DNA from: Pseudoclavibacter terrae | GTDB taxonomy: Bacteria > Actinomycetota > Actinomycetes > Actinomycetales > Microbacteriaceae | DNA length: 64,000 bases | NCBI RefSeq assembly: GCF_008831075.1 | Contig: NZ_WBJX01000008.1 | Coordinates: 43,562 to 107,561, forward strand | Direction: 5' to 3' | Part shown: positions 1 through 9,000 of the stretch, one piece after another | Numbering within the stretch: position 1 is the first letter of the stretch | How the letters are laid out: the number at the start of each line of letters is the position of its first letter | Translations under genes and position numbers: made by a program | The notes under the pieces: model-generated | What the model was told of the DNA's origin: nothing | The model's database searches: none | Seen by the model: only the letters and a program-made list of their open reading frames with translations

Positions 1-2
1 GA

Positions 3-2084
3 ATGAAATTCTCGGACGGGTCTTTCGATGTCCCGGGCACGGATTCGGCACGCGCTATGGAGGTGCTCGACCAGGAGTTCCCTTCCGACGAGGCCGCCAC
101 GCGGGCCCTCGAACTTGTGGTTCAGGACCCTAACGCACCTCTGACGGACTCCCATGGTGTGCAGATGCTGCAGGAAGCGGTTGTCGACTTGCAATCGATT
201 CCAGGCGTCACGGCAGTCGCGAACCCCCTCGACCCTCAGTTTCCAGCGATCTCGGCCGATGGATCCACGGCACGAATCAACGTGACGATCGCAGTCGAGA
301 CGGACGCTTCTGATGAGGAGCTGCACTCGGCAGTCGCCTCAGTCGGGGAACGGCTCGAGGCAGAAGGACTTGTCGCGGAGATTGGTGGCAGTCTCGAGGA
401 CGGTGCGCCGGAGATCTTTGGGCCCACTGAAATCGTTGGCGCGGCTCTTGCTTTCCTGGTGCTCTTGCTGACATTCGGATCGCTGGTGGCAGCCGGCGCC
501 AACATGCTCGGCGCGCTCGTCGGCGTCGGTGTTGGGATCCTCGGCGTTCTCGCGTTCTCCGCGCTCGCGCCGATCGGATCAGTCACCCCGATTCTTGCGG
601 TCATGCTGGGGCTTGCGGTCGGAATCGACTACTGTCTGTTCATCCTCTCTCGCTTCCGCTCGGAACTGCGCGACGGGCGCAACGTCGAGGACGCCATCTC
701 TCGATCAGTCGGAACGGCGGGCTCGTCCGTTGTCTTCGCCGGTGCGACGGTCATCATCGCATTGGTGGGATTGACTGTCGTCGGCATTCCCTTCCTCGGT
801 GAGATGGGTCTGGCCGCTGCCTTCGCCGTCTTCGTGGCAGTGCTCATGTCGTTGACGATGTTGCCGGCGCTCATGTCCTGGATGGGTCGCCGCGCACTTG
901 CGCGAGGTGATCGCTACCCAGTGCGCAAGGCGTCGAGCGGCGCTCCGGTGAGAGCTGGCTTTCTCGTCTCATGGGGAGACTGGGTTATCCGGCGACCTCT
1001 CGTGGCGGGCGGAACGGCAGTGCTGGCCCTGGCAGTCATGGCGCTTCCGGTTCTGGATATGCAAACGACACTGAACAACCCGGGAGGTGAGGACCCTGCG
1101 AGTTCACAGCGTGCCGCGTACGAGCTGGTTGCTCAAGAGTTCGGCGCCGGTGCCCAGGACCCCCTCGTCGTCCTCGTACAGGGCGATGGTGTGCAGAATC
1201 ATGTCGGGGAGGTCGTCTCGAGAATCTCAGACCTCAACAACGTGAGTGTCGCGGTCCCGGCCGGCCTGAGCAGTAATGGGAACGTCGCACTCGTATCCGT
1301 CATCGCAGAGAGCGGCCCGCTGGATGAATCGACCAAGCAACTCGTCAGAGATTTACGAGACGTCCACATGGATGGCATCGAGCTCGCGGTAACGGGCGGT
1401 ACGGCTATTGGACTGGACTCCGACGATCAGCTGCAGCAAGCCCTCGTCACCTACATTGTCATCATCGTCGGACTCTCGCTCTTGCTCCTTATCGTGCTTT
1501 TTCGATCAGTACTCGTTCCGTTGCTCGCGACACTCGGCTTCCTGCTCTCCCTGGGGGCAGGTCTGGGTGCGACGACAGCGATCTTCCAGTGGGGATGGCT
1601 CGACGCGCTCGTTCAGGCACCTCAGGGCAACCCCTTGATCTCGCTCCTGCCGCTTGTCGTCACCGGTATCTTGTTCGGTCTTGCAATGGACTACCAGGTG
1701 TTCCTCGTCTCCCGAATGCACGAAGCGCATGTGCGTGGAGCGTCACCGCGAGATGCGATCCGCGAAGGCTTCAAGCGATCTGCCGTGGTTGTCGTCGCAG
1801 CGGCAGCCATCATGGCCGCAGTCTTCGGTGGCTTCGCGCTGAGCCCGTCCTCACTTGTCGGTTCGATCGCGCTCGCGCTCACGGTAGGTGTCATTGCCGA
1901 CGCATTCATCGTGCGTATGGTTATCGTGCCTGCTGCACTGTCATTGCTCGGCCGCTCAGCTTGGTGGATGCCAGCCTGGTTGGATCGTGCCCTGCCGGAC
2001 CTTGACGTCGAGGGAAGACAGCTCGACGACGGGAAGGTCCCGACAACGCCCCCAACACTGCCGACGCCGACCCACATCGGCTGA
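3..2084 (+). CDS. MMPL-family membrane transporter, 5' end cut by window
   Basis: RND-superfamily MMPL exporter, proton-driven, expected in the cytoplasmic membrane and exporting lipids or drugs. Two MMPL halves are visible. Each has a cluster of membrane segments and the family's acidic-Tyr motif: GIDY near residues 207-210 and MDY at 562-564, both followed by a Ser-Arg-containing loop. The visible 693 residues begin directly in the first extracytoplasmic domain. The N-terminal helix that normally precedes it is missing, so the real start lies upstream of the window and the ATG at base 3 is internal. The kinase gene starts 20 bp downstream, suggesting one operon in which the two-component pair controls export. 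Substrate unknown. Confidence 0.9.
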   Translation: MKFSDGSFDVPGTDSARAMEVLDQEFPSDEAATRALELVVQDPNAPLTDSHGVQMLQEAVVDLQSIPGVTAVANPLDPQFPAISADGSTARINVTIAVETDASDEELHSAVASVGERLEAEGLVAEIGGSLEDGAPEIFGPTEIVGAALAFLVLLLTFGSLVAAGANMLGALVGVGVGILGVLAFSALAPIGSVTPILAVMLGLAVGIDYCLFILSRFRSELRDGRNVEDAISRSVGTAGSSVVFAGATVIIALVGLTVVGIPFLGEMGLAAAFAVFVAVLMSLTMLPALMSWMGRRALARGDRYPVRKASSGAPVRAGFLVSWGDWVIRRPLVAGGTAVLALAVMALPVLDMQTTLNNPGGEDPASSQRAAYELVAQEFGAGAQDPLVVLVQGDGVQNHVGEVVSRISDLNNVSVAVPAGLSSNGNVALVSVIAESGPLDESTKQLVRDLRDVHMDGIELAVTGGTAIGLDSDDQLQQALVTYIVIIVGLSLLLLIVLFRSVLVPLLATLGFLLSLGAGLGATTAIFQWGWLDALVQAPQGNPLISLLPLVVTGILFGLAMDYQVFLVSRMHEAHVRGASPRDAIREGFKRSAVVVVAAAAIMAAVFGGFALSPSSLVGSIALALTVGVIADAFIVRMVIVPAALSLLGRSAWWMPAWLDRALPDLDVEGRQLDDGKVPTTPPTLPTPTHIG

Positions 2085-2103
2085 AGAACTGAGAACGAAC
2101 CTC

Positions 2104-3243
2104 ATGATGACGCAACCGCGATGGCCTTGGGAGATGCTCCTTGACGCTTTCGCGGTTGCCGTCGTCGTGAGCGAGGTTGTTCGGTATGTGTCCAGCGGTG
2201 ATCTGTCATCGTTGCCCGCCCTCGCCCTCGGCGCTGCCATGGTGTCCTTGCGGCGCCGTATCCCGATCACCGCGGCGAGCCTCTCGGTACTCACCAGCGC
2301 GATTGCGTTACTGACCCCCGCCGATGCGGTCCCGATCTGGGCGTTGGCTGAGGTCTGTCTCTTCTCGCTACCCTTACGGAGCACGCCACGTGCGGCGATA
2401 GCAGTGGGCGCTGTTCATGCGGGCATTCTGTACCTCGGCGCCCTAGCTGCGCTCCAGCTACAGCCGTTCGACGCGATCGCTCTCATTCTTCCTCTCTGGA
2501 CGGTTGCTGTCCTCGCCCTCGGGTTCGCGGTTCGCCGTCATCGGGAGTACCTCGCGGCCCTGGCGCAGCGAGCAGAGGAGGCTGCGGAAGCACGATCTGC
2601 GCGCATGCTGCTGCGTGCCGACGAGGAGCGGCTTGACATCGCGCGGGACTTGCACGATTCGGTGGGCAACGCGTTAGCAGTCATCAAGATGCACGCGGAC
2701 GCGGCCGATCGACACCTCGATGCAGACCCTGAGCGTGCGCGCGTTGAGCTCAAGAGCGTCCGATCGACAAGCGTGAGAGTGCTATCGGAGCTCGGCGGCA
2801 TTCTCACCGTGCTCCGTCGACGCGAAGTCGGCAGGGAGATTGATCGCCTGCTTCCCTCAGTACAGAGCATTGAGGTCCTCATCTTGTCGCTGCGAGAGAC
2901 AGGTATGAAGGTTTCAGCGGAAGTAGAGCTACCGAGGTACCTGGACCCCGCAGTTGACGCGGCAGTATTCAGAACTGTGCAGGAGGGACTCACCAACGCA
3001 CGAAAGCACGGTCTCGGCAGCGTTGAGCTTTCAGTGAAGCCTGGTTCGACGCATGGAATAACTGTCATGATGCTTAACGCCACTCGATCGTCGATGTCAG
3101 CGAGCAGCGGAGGCTTCGGATTGGTGGGCATGCGTGAACGCGTCCTCAACGCGGGAGGCACGCTCGATGTGTCCGACTCGGGCGGGGTCTTTCGCGTTGT
3201 CGCAGACTTTCCGACAGGAACCGCCGGGGAGCAGGAACTATGA
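2104..3243 (+). CDS. Sensor histidine kinase, NarX/DesK type (HisKA_3)
   Basis: Membrane sensor kinase that should phosphorylate the adjacent response regulator. Residues 10-145 hold several hydrophobic segments with short loops, so sensing is probably within or near the membrane. A short coiled coil leads to the HisKA_3 dimerisation box with phospho-acceptor His184 (context ARDLHDSVGNAL). The C-terminal HATPase shows the N box around QEGLTNARKHG and a GFGLVGMRER glycine box. The reading frame is open further upstream, but ATG 2104 sits just after the transporter stop and gives a normal 379-residue protein. Its stop overlaps the regulator start (ATGA), so the two are translationally coupled. 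Confidence 0.9.
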   Translation: MMTQPRWPWEMLLDAFAVAVVVSEVVRYVSSGDLSSLPALALGAAMVSLRRRIPITAASLSVLTSAIALLTPADAVPIWALAEVCLFSLPLRSTPRAAIAVGAVHAGILYLGALAALQLQPFDAIALILPLWTVAVLALGFAVRRHREYLAALAQRAEEAAEARSARMLLRADEERLDIARDLHDSVGNALAVIKMHADAADRHLDADPERARVELKSVRSTSVRVLSELGGILTVLRRREVGREIDRLLPSVQSIEVLILSLRETGMKVSAEVELPRYLDPAVDAAVFRTVQEGLTNARKHGLGSVELSVKPGSTHGITVMMLNATRSSMSASSGGFGLVGMRERVLNAGGTLDVSDSGGVFRVVADFPTGTAGEQEL

Positions 3244-3902
3244 GAGTGCTCATCGTTGATGATCAGTCCATGATCCGAGCAGGTTTGAGGAGTCTGCTGT
3301 TGGATCACGGCGTTGATGTCGCAGGAGAAGCAAGCAACGGGCAGGCGGCGTTGCAGCACGCTCGTGCATTGCGGCCAGATGTTGTACTGATCGACCTCCA
3401 CATGCCTGTGATGAGTGGCGTAACTGCGATCGAGCGGATGCGCGCTGACACCAACCTGGCTGGCCTGCGGATTCTCGTTCTGACTACGTTCGACGGCGAC
3501 GTAGAGGTACTTGATGCACTCCGAGCGGGCGCGGACGGCTTCCTCGGTAAAGCGGCCGACGCAGGTGAGCTTCTCTCAGCGCTCCATCAAGTTGCAGGCG
3601 GTGCGACGTTTCTCTCTGAGCGTGCAGCTCGGGCAGTCCTTGAGAATCTCCGAGTACGACCCTCCGTGCAGATCGAAGCGGGTCTTGGTGCCTTGCTCGA
3701 CGCACTGACGCCTAAAGAGCGCGAAGTCGTCGCGGCCGCTGCTCGTGGCCTCGACAACCAAGAAATCGCTGCCGAAATGCAACTCTCACCTTTGACCGTG
3801 AAAACGCATCTCAATCGAGCCATGGCGAAGGTTGAGGCGAGGGATCGCGGTCAGCTGGTGGCCTTTGCCTACCGATCAGGGCTTATGTTCACTACGGGAT
3901 AG
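3240..3902 (+). CDS. Response regulator, NarL/LuxR family
   Basis: DNA-binding regulator paired with the kinase immediately upstream. An N-terminal receiver domain has the acidic pocket DD at residues 7-8, phospho-acceptor Asp52 (LIDLHMP) and the conserved Thr and Lys further on. The C-terminal LuxR-type helix-turn-helix runs about residues 150-215 (LTPKEREV...LSPLTVKTHL). Length of 220 residues is typical. It probably controls the MMPL transporter operon. Downstream it converges with the LacI gene; the 67-bp gap contains a weak inverted repeat, ATAGCGC at 3899-3905 and GCGCTAT at 3941-3947, that may act as a poor terminator. Confidence 0.92.
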   Translation: MRVLIVDDQSMIRAGLRSLLLDHGVDVAGEASNGQAALQHARALRPDVVLIDLHMPVMSGVTAIERMRADTNLAGLRILVLTTFDGDVEVLDALRAGADGFLGKAADAGELLSALHQVAGGATFLSERAARAVLENLRVRPSVQIEAGLGALLDALTPKEREVVAAAARGLDNQEIAAEMQLSPLTVKTHLNRAMAKVEARDRGQLVAFAYRSGLMFTTG

Positions 3903-3969
3903 CGCGCCTATTGGGTCCTTTGCTCCCGGCGCTCGAGTTGGCGCTATCAAGATCCTCAGAATCCTCGCT

Positions 3970-4962
3970 TCATGTCGTTTCACGCACGCGAAGTGAGACC
4001 CGTGGTGTAGCCCCCATGCTTGGCGGCGGTGTCTGCTCCGCCGCGCTGAGAGCGAGTTCGGCGAAGTACCGACCAAGGCCTTCGTCGTCAACGTGAACTG
4101 TGGTGATGGACGGCACGAAAACCTTGGAGATCGGGGAATCGTCGTGGCCTATCACTGCGAACTGATCCGGAATGGTCAGCCCTAATCGCAGGGCAGCGCC
4201 AACGATCAGGGCGGCTATGTCGTCGTTGTAGGCGACAATCCCAGTGATGCCTGACCTGTGCCAAGTGCCGACTGCGGAGAGGGAACTTTCTGGGCCAACC
4301 CCGACCACTTCGAGCGGGGCATGTCCGTGGGCTCTAGTGGTCGACTCTGCGAGTGCGTGGCGGGATGCGACCAGCTCGGCGAGGCGAGGGTCAGTTGAAG
4401 CCGCGTAAGCAAGACGGCGGTGACCTCGCTCAAGCAGATGCTCGACCTGAAGTCGTGGCCCATGGTTGAAGTTTGAGGAGAACTCGGGAGTCTGCGCCTG
4501 CGTGTCTGGATGGGGAATCACTGCCGTCACGCCCGCTGCGGTGATCTGGTGGAACTGCTCTTCCGAGAACGGCGTCATCCCCATGACGACGTCAGGCTGG
4601 AGAGTCTCCCAAAGTGGGCGGGCCTTGCCATTCTGATGCGGCGTTGTCGTAACAAGAGAGTATCCAGCCTCATCAAGGGCGATCGAGGCCTCATCAATGT
4701 GGCGACGCATGCTGTATTCGAGCGGCCAGTCGGGCAGGACCAGAAGAACGATCCGGTTGCGTCCACTCGCGAGGGCCTGCGCGGCGAGGTGCGGTCGGTA
4801 CCCCATCCGTTCCGCGGCAGCAAGGACCCGCTGCTGGGTTGCTTCTGAGATTGTCTGTCCGGGCGTTGCATTGAGCACGAAACCGACCGTCGCTCTCGAG
4901 ACCCCTACCTCACGAGCAATATCCGCTCGAGTCACGCGTTTTCTTGCTGCTGTCTGGGTCAT
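3970..4962 (-). CDS. LacI-family transcriptional regulator
   Basis: Sugar-responsive repressor. The N-terminal LacI helix-turn-helix is clear (TRADIAREVGVSRATVGFVLN, about residues 12-32), followed by a hinge and a periplasmic-binding-protein-like effector domain to residue 330. It is divergent from the transporter/GH78/GH3 operon, and the intervening 150 bp contains a promoter with CTAG-type inverted repeats. The simple reading is a local repressor released by a rhamnoside- or glucoside-derived sugar. The ligand cannot be read from the sequence. Confidence 0.92.
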   Translation of the reverse strand: MTQTAARKRVTRADIAREVGVSRATVGFVLNATPGQTISEATQQRVLAAAERMGYRPHLAAQALASGRNRIVLLVLPDWPLEYSMRRHIDEASIALDEAGYSLVTTTPHQNGKARPLWETLQPDVVMGMTPFSEEQFHQITAAGVTAVIPHPDTQAQTPEFSSNFNHGPRLQVEHLLERGHRRLAYAASTDPRLAELVASRHALAESTTRAHGHAPLEVVGVGPESSLSAVGTWHRSGITGIVAYNDDIAALIVGAALRLGLTIPDQFAVIGHDDSPISKVFVPSITTVHVDDEGLGRYFAELALSAAEQTPPPSMGATPRVSLRVRETT

Positions 4963-5030
4963 GGCGCCTCCGGAGCAATCCTAAGTTGGCGAGCCCAGCT
5001 GCATGTCGCCGAGCTCTTCTCGTCTCGAAC

Positions 5031-5080
5031 TTGCGCGCGCTAGCTACACTAGATATTCTGATGCCACTAGCTCGCGCTAG
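5031..5080 (+). promoter_or_regulatory. Promoter and LacI-type operator of the glycoside operon
   Basis: A -35-like TTGCGC at 5031-5036 and a -10-like TATTCT at 5054-5059 are separated by 17 bp. An inverted repeat, CTAGCTCGCGCTAG (5067-5080), lies where transcription would begin. A related CTAGCTACACTAG sits in the spacer (5040-5052). Two CTAG-bounded sites around the core promoter fit repression by the divergently encoded LacI protein. The assignment is by position and symmetry only. Confidence 0.55.
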
Positions 5081-5111
5081 CGCTCACCAGTGGCCTGACA
5101 ACGGAGTCCCC

Positions 5112-6461
5112 ATGCTGAAACACCCCAGTGACCTGCCTGCCCCGGGTTCGATCGCGCCACAACCAATTCCAGCTTCGTTAGACCCGCTTGCAGAGGAGCT
5201 TGTCGTCGAGCGAACACCACCTCAGCAGGCCGAGGTGGGCTCGCTCTACATCTGGCTGCAGGTCCTTGGTCAGTTCGGCGTCTTCATCGCTTTCATCACT
5301 CCGATCGCCATCTCGCTCTCCATTCGCCTCGCAGAGCTGGCTCCGGGGCATGAGGAGTACCTGGGCTTCATCACCGGTTCCGGCGCGCTCGTCGTGATGC
5401 TGACCGGACCACTGCTCGGCGTGCTGAGCGACCGGACACGGACGCGCCTCGGGCGCCGCCGGCCGTTCATGATCGCTGGCACCCTGCTCGGCGTCGTCTC
5501 GCTTGTCGTCATGGCCCTCGCTCCAAACCCCTTTGTCCTCGGTTTCGGCTGGATACTGGCGCAGCTGGGCTGGGGGCAGGTGCTCGGCAACCTGCAGATC
5601 TCGATGGCTGACAAGCTCCCCGAGAGCCAGCGCGGCAAGGTCGCGGGTCTCACCGGCTTCGTCACGCAGATCGCGCCGGTCTTCGGCGTCGTCATCGCCG
5701 GGTTCGTCTCCGGTGACCCTCTTCTGCTCTTCCTCATCCCGGGCGCCGTCGGCGTGTTCTTCGTCACGCTCTTCGTCGTGTTCATCAAGGAAGAGGACAC
5801 CCGTGGGCGCGTCTTCGATGAGCGCCTCTCTGTCCCAGTCCTCTTCAGCAAGTACATCTACAACCCCCGGAAGTACCCCGACTTCTCCTGGGTCTGGCTC
5901 GGGCGCTCCCTCTTCTACTTCGGCCTGACGCTCAACACGACCTTCACCGCGTTCTTCTTCGCCTCGCGCCTCGGGGTTGAGGTCGCCGAAGTGGCACCGA
6001 TCATCGCGACGCTGGGTCTGTTCGGCATCATGGCGACCACCCTCGGCGCGATCGGCGGCGGCTTCCTCTCCGACAGGCTGCGCCGACGCCGGGTCTTCGT
6101 TCTCGGCGGTGCCACGCTCTTCGCGATCGGCGCCGTCCTCATGGCACTCGCGAGCGATATCCCGATGCTCTACACGGGCTCGCTCATCACCTCCGTTGGC
6201 ATCGGGATGTTCTCGGCCGTCGACCAGGCACTCCTCCTCGACGTTCTGCCGGAACGCGACACGAGCGCGGGCCGCTTCATGGGCATCTTCGGGTTCGCCA
6301 TATCGATCCCGCAGGCCGTGGCCCCCCTCATTGCCCCCGCCTTCCTCGCGATTGGCGCGGCCGCCAGCGGCGACAAGAACTACACGCTTCTCTACCTGAT
6401 CGCGGCGGGATTCACGATGCTCGGCGGCTTCGCTGCGCTCCGCGTGAAATCTGTCCGCTGA
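5112..6461 (+). CDS. MFS transporter, probable glycoside importer
   Basis: Twelve-helix major facilitator resembling the GPH/sucrose-type carriers. Residues 45-75 form the first helix, and an RTRLGRRRPF loop between helices 2 and 3 is the MFS motif A equivalent. A second half with a DRLRRRR loop follows. ATG 5112 was chosen because it follows an ACGGAG ribosome site and lies downstream of the promoter; the open frame extends upstream over the promoter, which is implausible. It is the first gene of an operon with two glycosidases that lack signal peptides, so it probably imports an intact short rhamnose- or glucose-containing glycoside for cleavage in the cytoplasm. Confidence 0.85.
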   Translation: MLKHPSDLPAPGSIAPQPIPASLDPLAEELVVERTPPQQAEVGSLYIWLQVLGQFGVFIAFITPIAISLSIRLAELAPGHEEYLGFITGSGALVVMLTGPLLGVLSDRTRTRLGRRRPFMIAGTLLGVVSLVVMALAPNPFVLGFGWILAQLGWGQVLGNLQISMADKLPESQRGKVAGLTGFVTQIAPVFGVVIAGFVSGDPLLLFLIPGAVGVFFVTLFVVFIKEEDTRGRVFDERLSVPVLFSKYIYNPRKYPDFSWVWLGRSLFYFGLTLNTTFTAFFFASRLGVEVAEVAPIIATLGLFGIMATTLGAIGGGFLSDRLRRRRVFVLGGATLFAIGAVLMALASDIPMLYTGSLITSVGIGMFSAVDQALLLDVLPERDTSAGRFMGIFGFAISIPQAVAPLIAPAFLAIGAAASGDKNYTLLYLIAAGFTMLGGFAALRVKSVR

Positions 6462-6501
6462 CTTCCTTCATCCACGTTCACCGATACAGGAGACACTCTC
6501 A

Positions 6502-9000
6502 ATGAGCACCGACTGGTCCGCTGCCTTCATCACTCCCAAGTCGTCGACGGGAGGAACCGGCGAGCACGCCGCCTATCTCCGCCGTGAGTTCGATGCGCCG
6601 AGTCGACCCGTGAGAGCGACGCTGCACACGACCGCTGTCGGGCTCATCGAACCGCACCTCAACGGGAGCGTCGTCGGAGATGAGGTGCTCGCGCCGGGCT
6701 GGACGTCGTACCGGCACCGTCTCGTGGTCAGCAGCAACGACGTGACCGAGCGAATCGCGGTCGGCATGAATGTGCTGGGGGCAGTCCTTGGCGAGGGGTG
6801 GGCGCTCGGTCGCCTGGGCTGGGAGGACAAGCGCAACCACTATGCCGACCGGCCAGCCGCCTGGCTGCAGCTCGAGCTCGAGTACGCCGACGGGTCGACC
6901 GAGGTGATCCGCAGCGACGAGCGCTTCCTGACAAGCACCGGCGGCGTGCGCGAGAACAGCATTTACGACGGCGAGCACTTCGACGCGAGACTCGAGCCCA
7001 CCGGATGGGACCGCCCGGGCTTCGACACCGAGGGGTGGGAGCCGGTTGAGCGGTTCGATTGGCCCCTCGACTCGCTGACCGCGCCAATCGCCGAGCCCAT
7101 CCGCCGCACGCAGGAGCTCACGCCCGTCGAGATCCTGACAACCCCCGCAGGAAAGACCGTCGTGGACTTCGGCCAGAACATCTCGGGGTGGGTCCGTCTC
7201 ACGGTTCAGGGGGCGCCGGGCACAGCGGTCACGCTTCGCCATGCGGAAGTCATGACCTGCGGTGAGATCGACCTCGAAACGCTTCGCACCGCCGCCGGCA
7301 CCGACCGCTACGTCCTGCGCGGGGGCGAACCGGAGACCTGGGAGCCCCGCTTCACCTTCCATGGCTTCCGCTACGTCGAGGTCGAGGGATGGCCGGGGGA
7401 ACTGACCGCGGATGCGATCACAGCGGTCGTCGTGCACTCCGACATGACCCGCACAGGCTGGCTCGAGACTTCGAACCCGTTGCTCAACCAGCTGCACTCC
7501 AACGCCGTCTGGTCGATGCGCGACAACTTCGTCGGCGTTCCGACGGACTGCCCGCAGCGCGACGAACGGCTCGGCTGGACGGGAGACATCAACGCCTTCG
7601 CTCCGACGGCGGCGTTCCTCTACGACGTCCGGGGTGTGCTCGGCTCCTGGCTGCGCGACCTCGCTGTGGAGCAGCAGGAAAAGGGCTTCGTGCCGTGGGT
7701 CGTCCCCGACGTGCTGTCGACTCCCTCCTCGCCGACCGCCCTCTGGAGCGATGTCGCCGTCAGTCTCCCGTGGGCCCTCTACCGTGAATACGGCGAGACG
7801 CAGATCCTCGAAGACGCCTACGTCTCGATGACCACATTCATCCGCCAGGTCGCCGGCCTCCTCGACGAGAACGGTCTGTGGAGCAGCGGCTTCCAGTACG
7901 GCGATTGGCTCGACCCGGACGCCCCCGACGACAACCCGGCGGGTGGCAAGACCGACCGCCACCTCGTCGCTGCCGCCTACCTCTGCCGGACGACTCGTGA
8001 GATGGCGGACACGGCCCGCGTCCTCGACCGTGCGGAGGACGCAGCCGAGTTCTCCGCGCTCGCCGCGCGAGTCCGCACGGCGTTTCTTGACGAGTACGTG
8101 TCCAAGAACGGGCGCGTCGTGGGCGAATCCGCGACCGCCTATGCACTCGCGATCACGTTTGACATCCTCGACGATCAGCAGAAGCAGCACGCTGGCGACC
8201 GCCTCGCCACGATCGTCGCGCAAGCTGGCTTCCGTATCTCGACGGGGTTCGCGGGCACACCGCTTGTCACGGATGCCCTCTCCTCGACCGGCCACCTGGA
8301 CGAGGCCTATCTGCTGCTGCTCGAGACCGGGTGTCCTTCGTTCCTCTACCCGGTCACGATGGGAGCCACCACCATCTGGGAGCGGTGGGACTCGGTCCGC
8401 CCAGACGGCACCATCAATCCTTCCGGCATGACCTCGCTGAACCACTACGCCCTCGGAGCGGTCGTGGACTGGATGCACCGCACGATCGGCGGACTCACGG
8501 CCATCGAACCCGGCTACCGGACCATGCGTATCGCACCCCTACCCGGCGGGGGTCTCACTTCCGCAGCACTCAGGCACACGACGAAGTTCGGGGATGTGCA
8601 CGTGAAATGGAGCGCCGAAGGCGGACAGGCCGAAGTCGAGCTGACGCTGCCGGAAGGCACCAGCGCAGAAGTGGTGCTGCCTTTGCATCCGGACGCGCTC
8701 GCCGTCCACGTCGAGGCGGGGAAGCACCGTTGGAGCTACGAGGTCGCTTTCGGGAGCAAGCCGACATCCTTCGACCTGGACTCGAATATGCGGGACGTGG
8801 CGAACAACGCCCAAGCGTGGCGTCTGTTCACTGACGCGTTCGCGAAGCACTACCCCGGAGTCCCACTCGACGGCACGGCGCCAGAAGCAGCAGCCATGAG
8901 CATCCGAACCATGCTCGATTTCGTCCCAGGCGCCTCCCCAGAATTCCGGGCGGACATCGCCGAATCTCTCTCGGCAGCATCAACAGGAGCATCCGCATGA
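6502..9000 (+). CDS. Alpha-L-rhamnosidase, GH78
   Basis: Hydrolyses terminal alpha-L-rhamnose from plant glycosides or rhamnogalacturonan oligomers. The order is N-terminal beta-sandwich domains (about 20-330), an (alpha/alpha)6 barrel, then a C-terminal beta-sandwich. The barrel carries the family signature TDCPQRDERLGWTGD (about 348-362) with active-site acidic residues. Further on, GATTIWERWDS contains Glu627, which matches the catalytic base. There is no signal peptide, so the enzyme is cytoplasmic. AGGAGA precedes the ATG. The stop overlaps the next start (ATGA), so it is coupled to the GH3 enzyme. The C-terminus has about 80 extra residues beyond the usual end, with no recognised domain. 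Confidence 0.93.
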   Translation: MSTDWSAAFITPKSSTGGTGEHAAYLRREFDAPSRPVRATLHTTAVGLIEPHLNGSVVGDEVLAPGWTSYRHRLVVSSNDVTERIAVGMNVLGAVLGEGWALGRLGWEDKRNHYADRPAAWLQLELEYADGSTEVIRSDERFLTSTGGVRENSIYDGEHFDARLEPTGWDRPGFDTEGWEPVERFDWPLDSLTAPIAEPIRRTQELTPVEILTTPAGKTVVDFGQNISGWVRLTVQGAPGTAVTLRHAEVMTCGEIDLETLRTAAGTDRYVLRGGEPETWEPRFTFHGFRYVEVEGWPGELTADAITAVVVHSDMTRTGWLETSNPLLNQLHSNAVWSMRDNFVGVPTDCPQRDERLGWTGDINAFAPTAAFLYDVRGVLGSWLRDLAVEQQEKGFVPWVVPDVLSTPSSPTALWSDVAVSLPWALYREYGETQILEDAYVSMTTFIRQVAGLLDENGLWSSGFQYGDWLDPDAPDDNPAGGKTDRHLVAAAYLCRTTREMADTARVLDRAEDAAEFSALAARVRTAFLDEYVSKNGRVVGESATAYALAITFDILDDQQKQHAGDRLATIVAQAGFRISTGFAGTPLVTDALSSTGHLDEAYLLLLETGCPSFLYPVTMGATTIWERWDSVRPDGTINPSGMTSLNHYALGAVVDWMHRTIGGLTAIEPGYRTMRIAPLPGGGLTSAALRHTTKFGDVHVKWSAEGGQAEVELTLPEGTSAEVVLPLHPDALAVHVEAGKHRWSYEVAFGSKPTSFDLDSNMRDVANNAQAWRLFTDAFAKHYPGVPLDGTAPEAAAMSIRTMLDFVPGASPEFRADIAESLSAASTGASA

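Noticed and set aside
6499..8478. 659-codon minus-strand frame opposite the GH78 gene
   Set aside because: It mirrors the G/C-ending codons of a clear alpha-L-rhamnosidase, has no known domain and no promoter or ribosome site.
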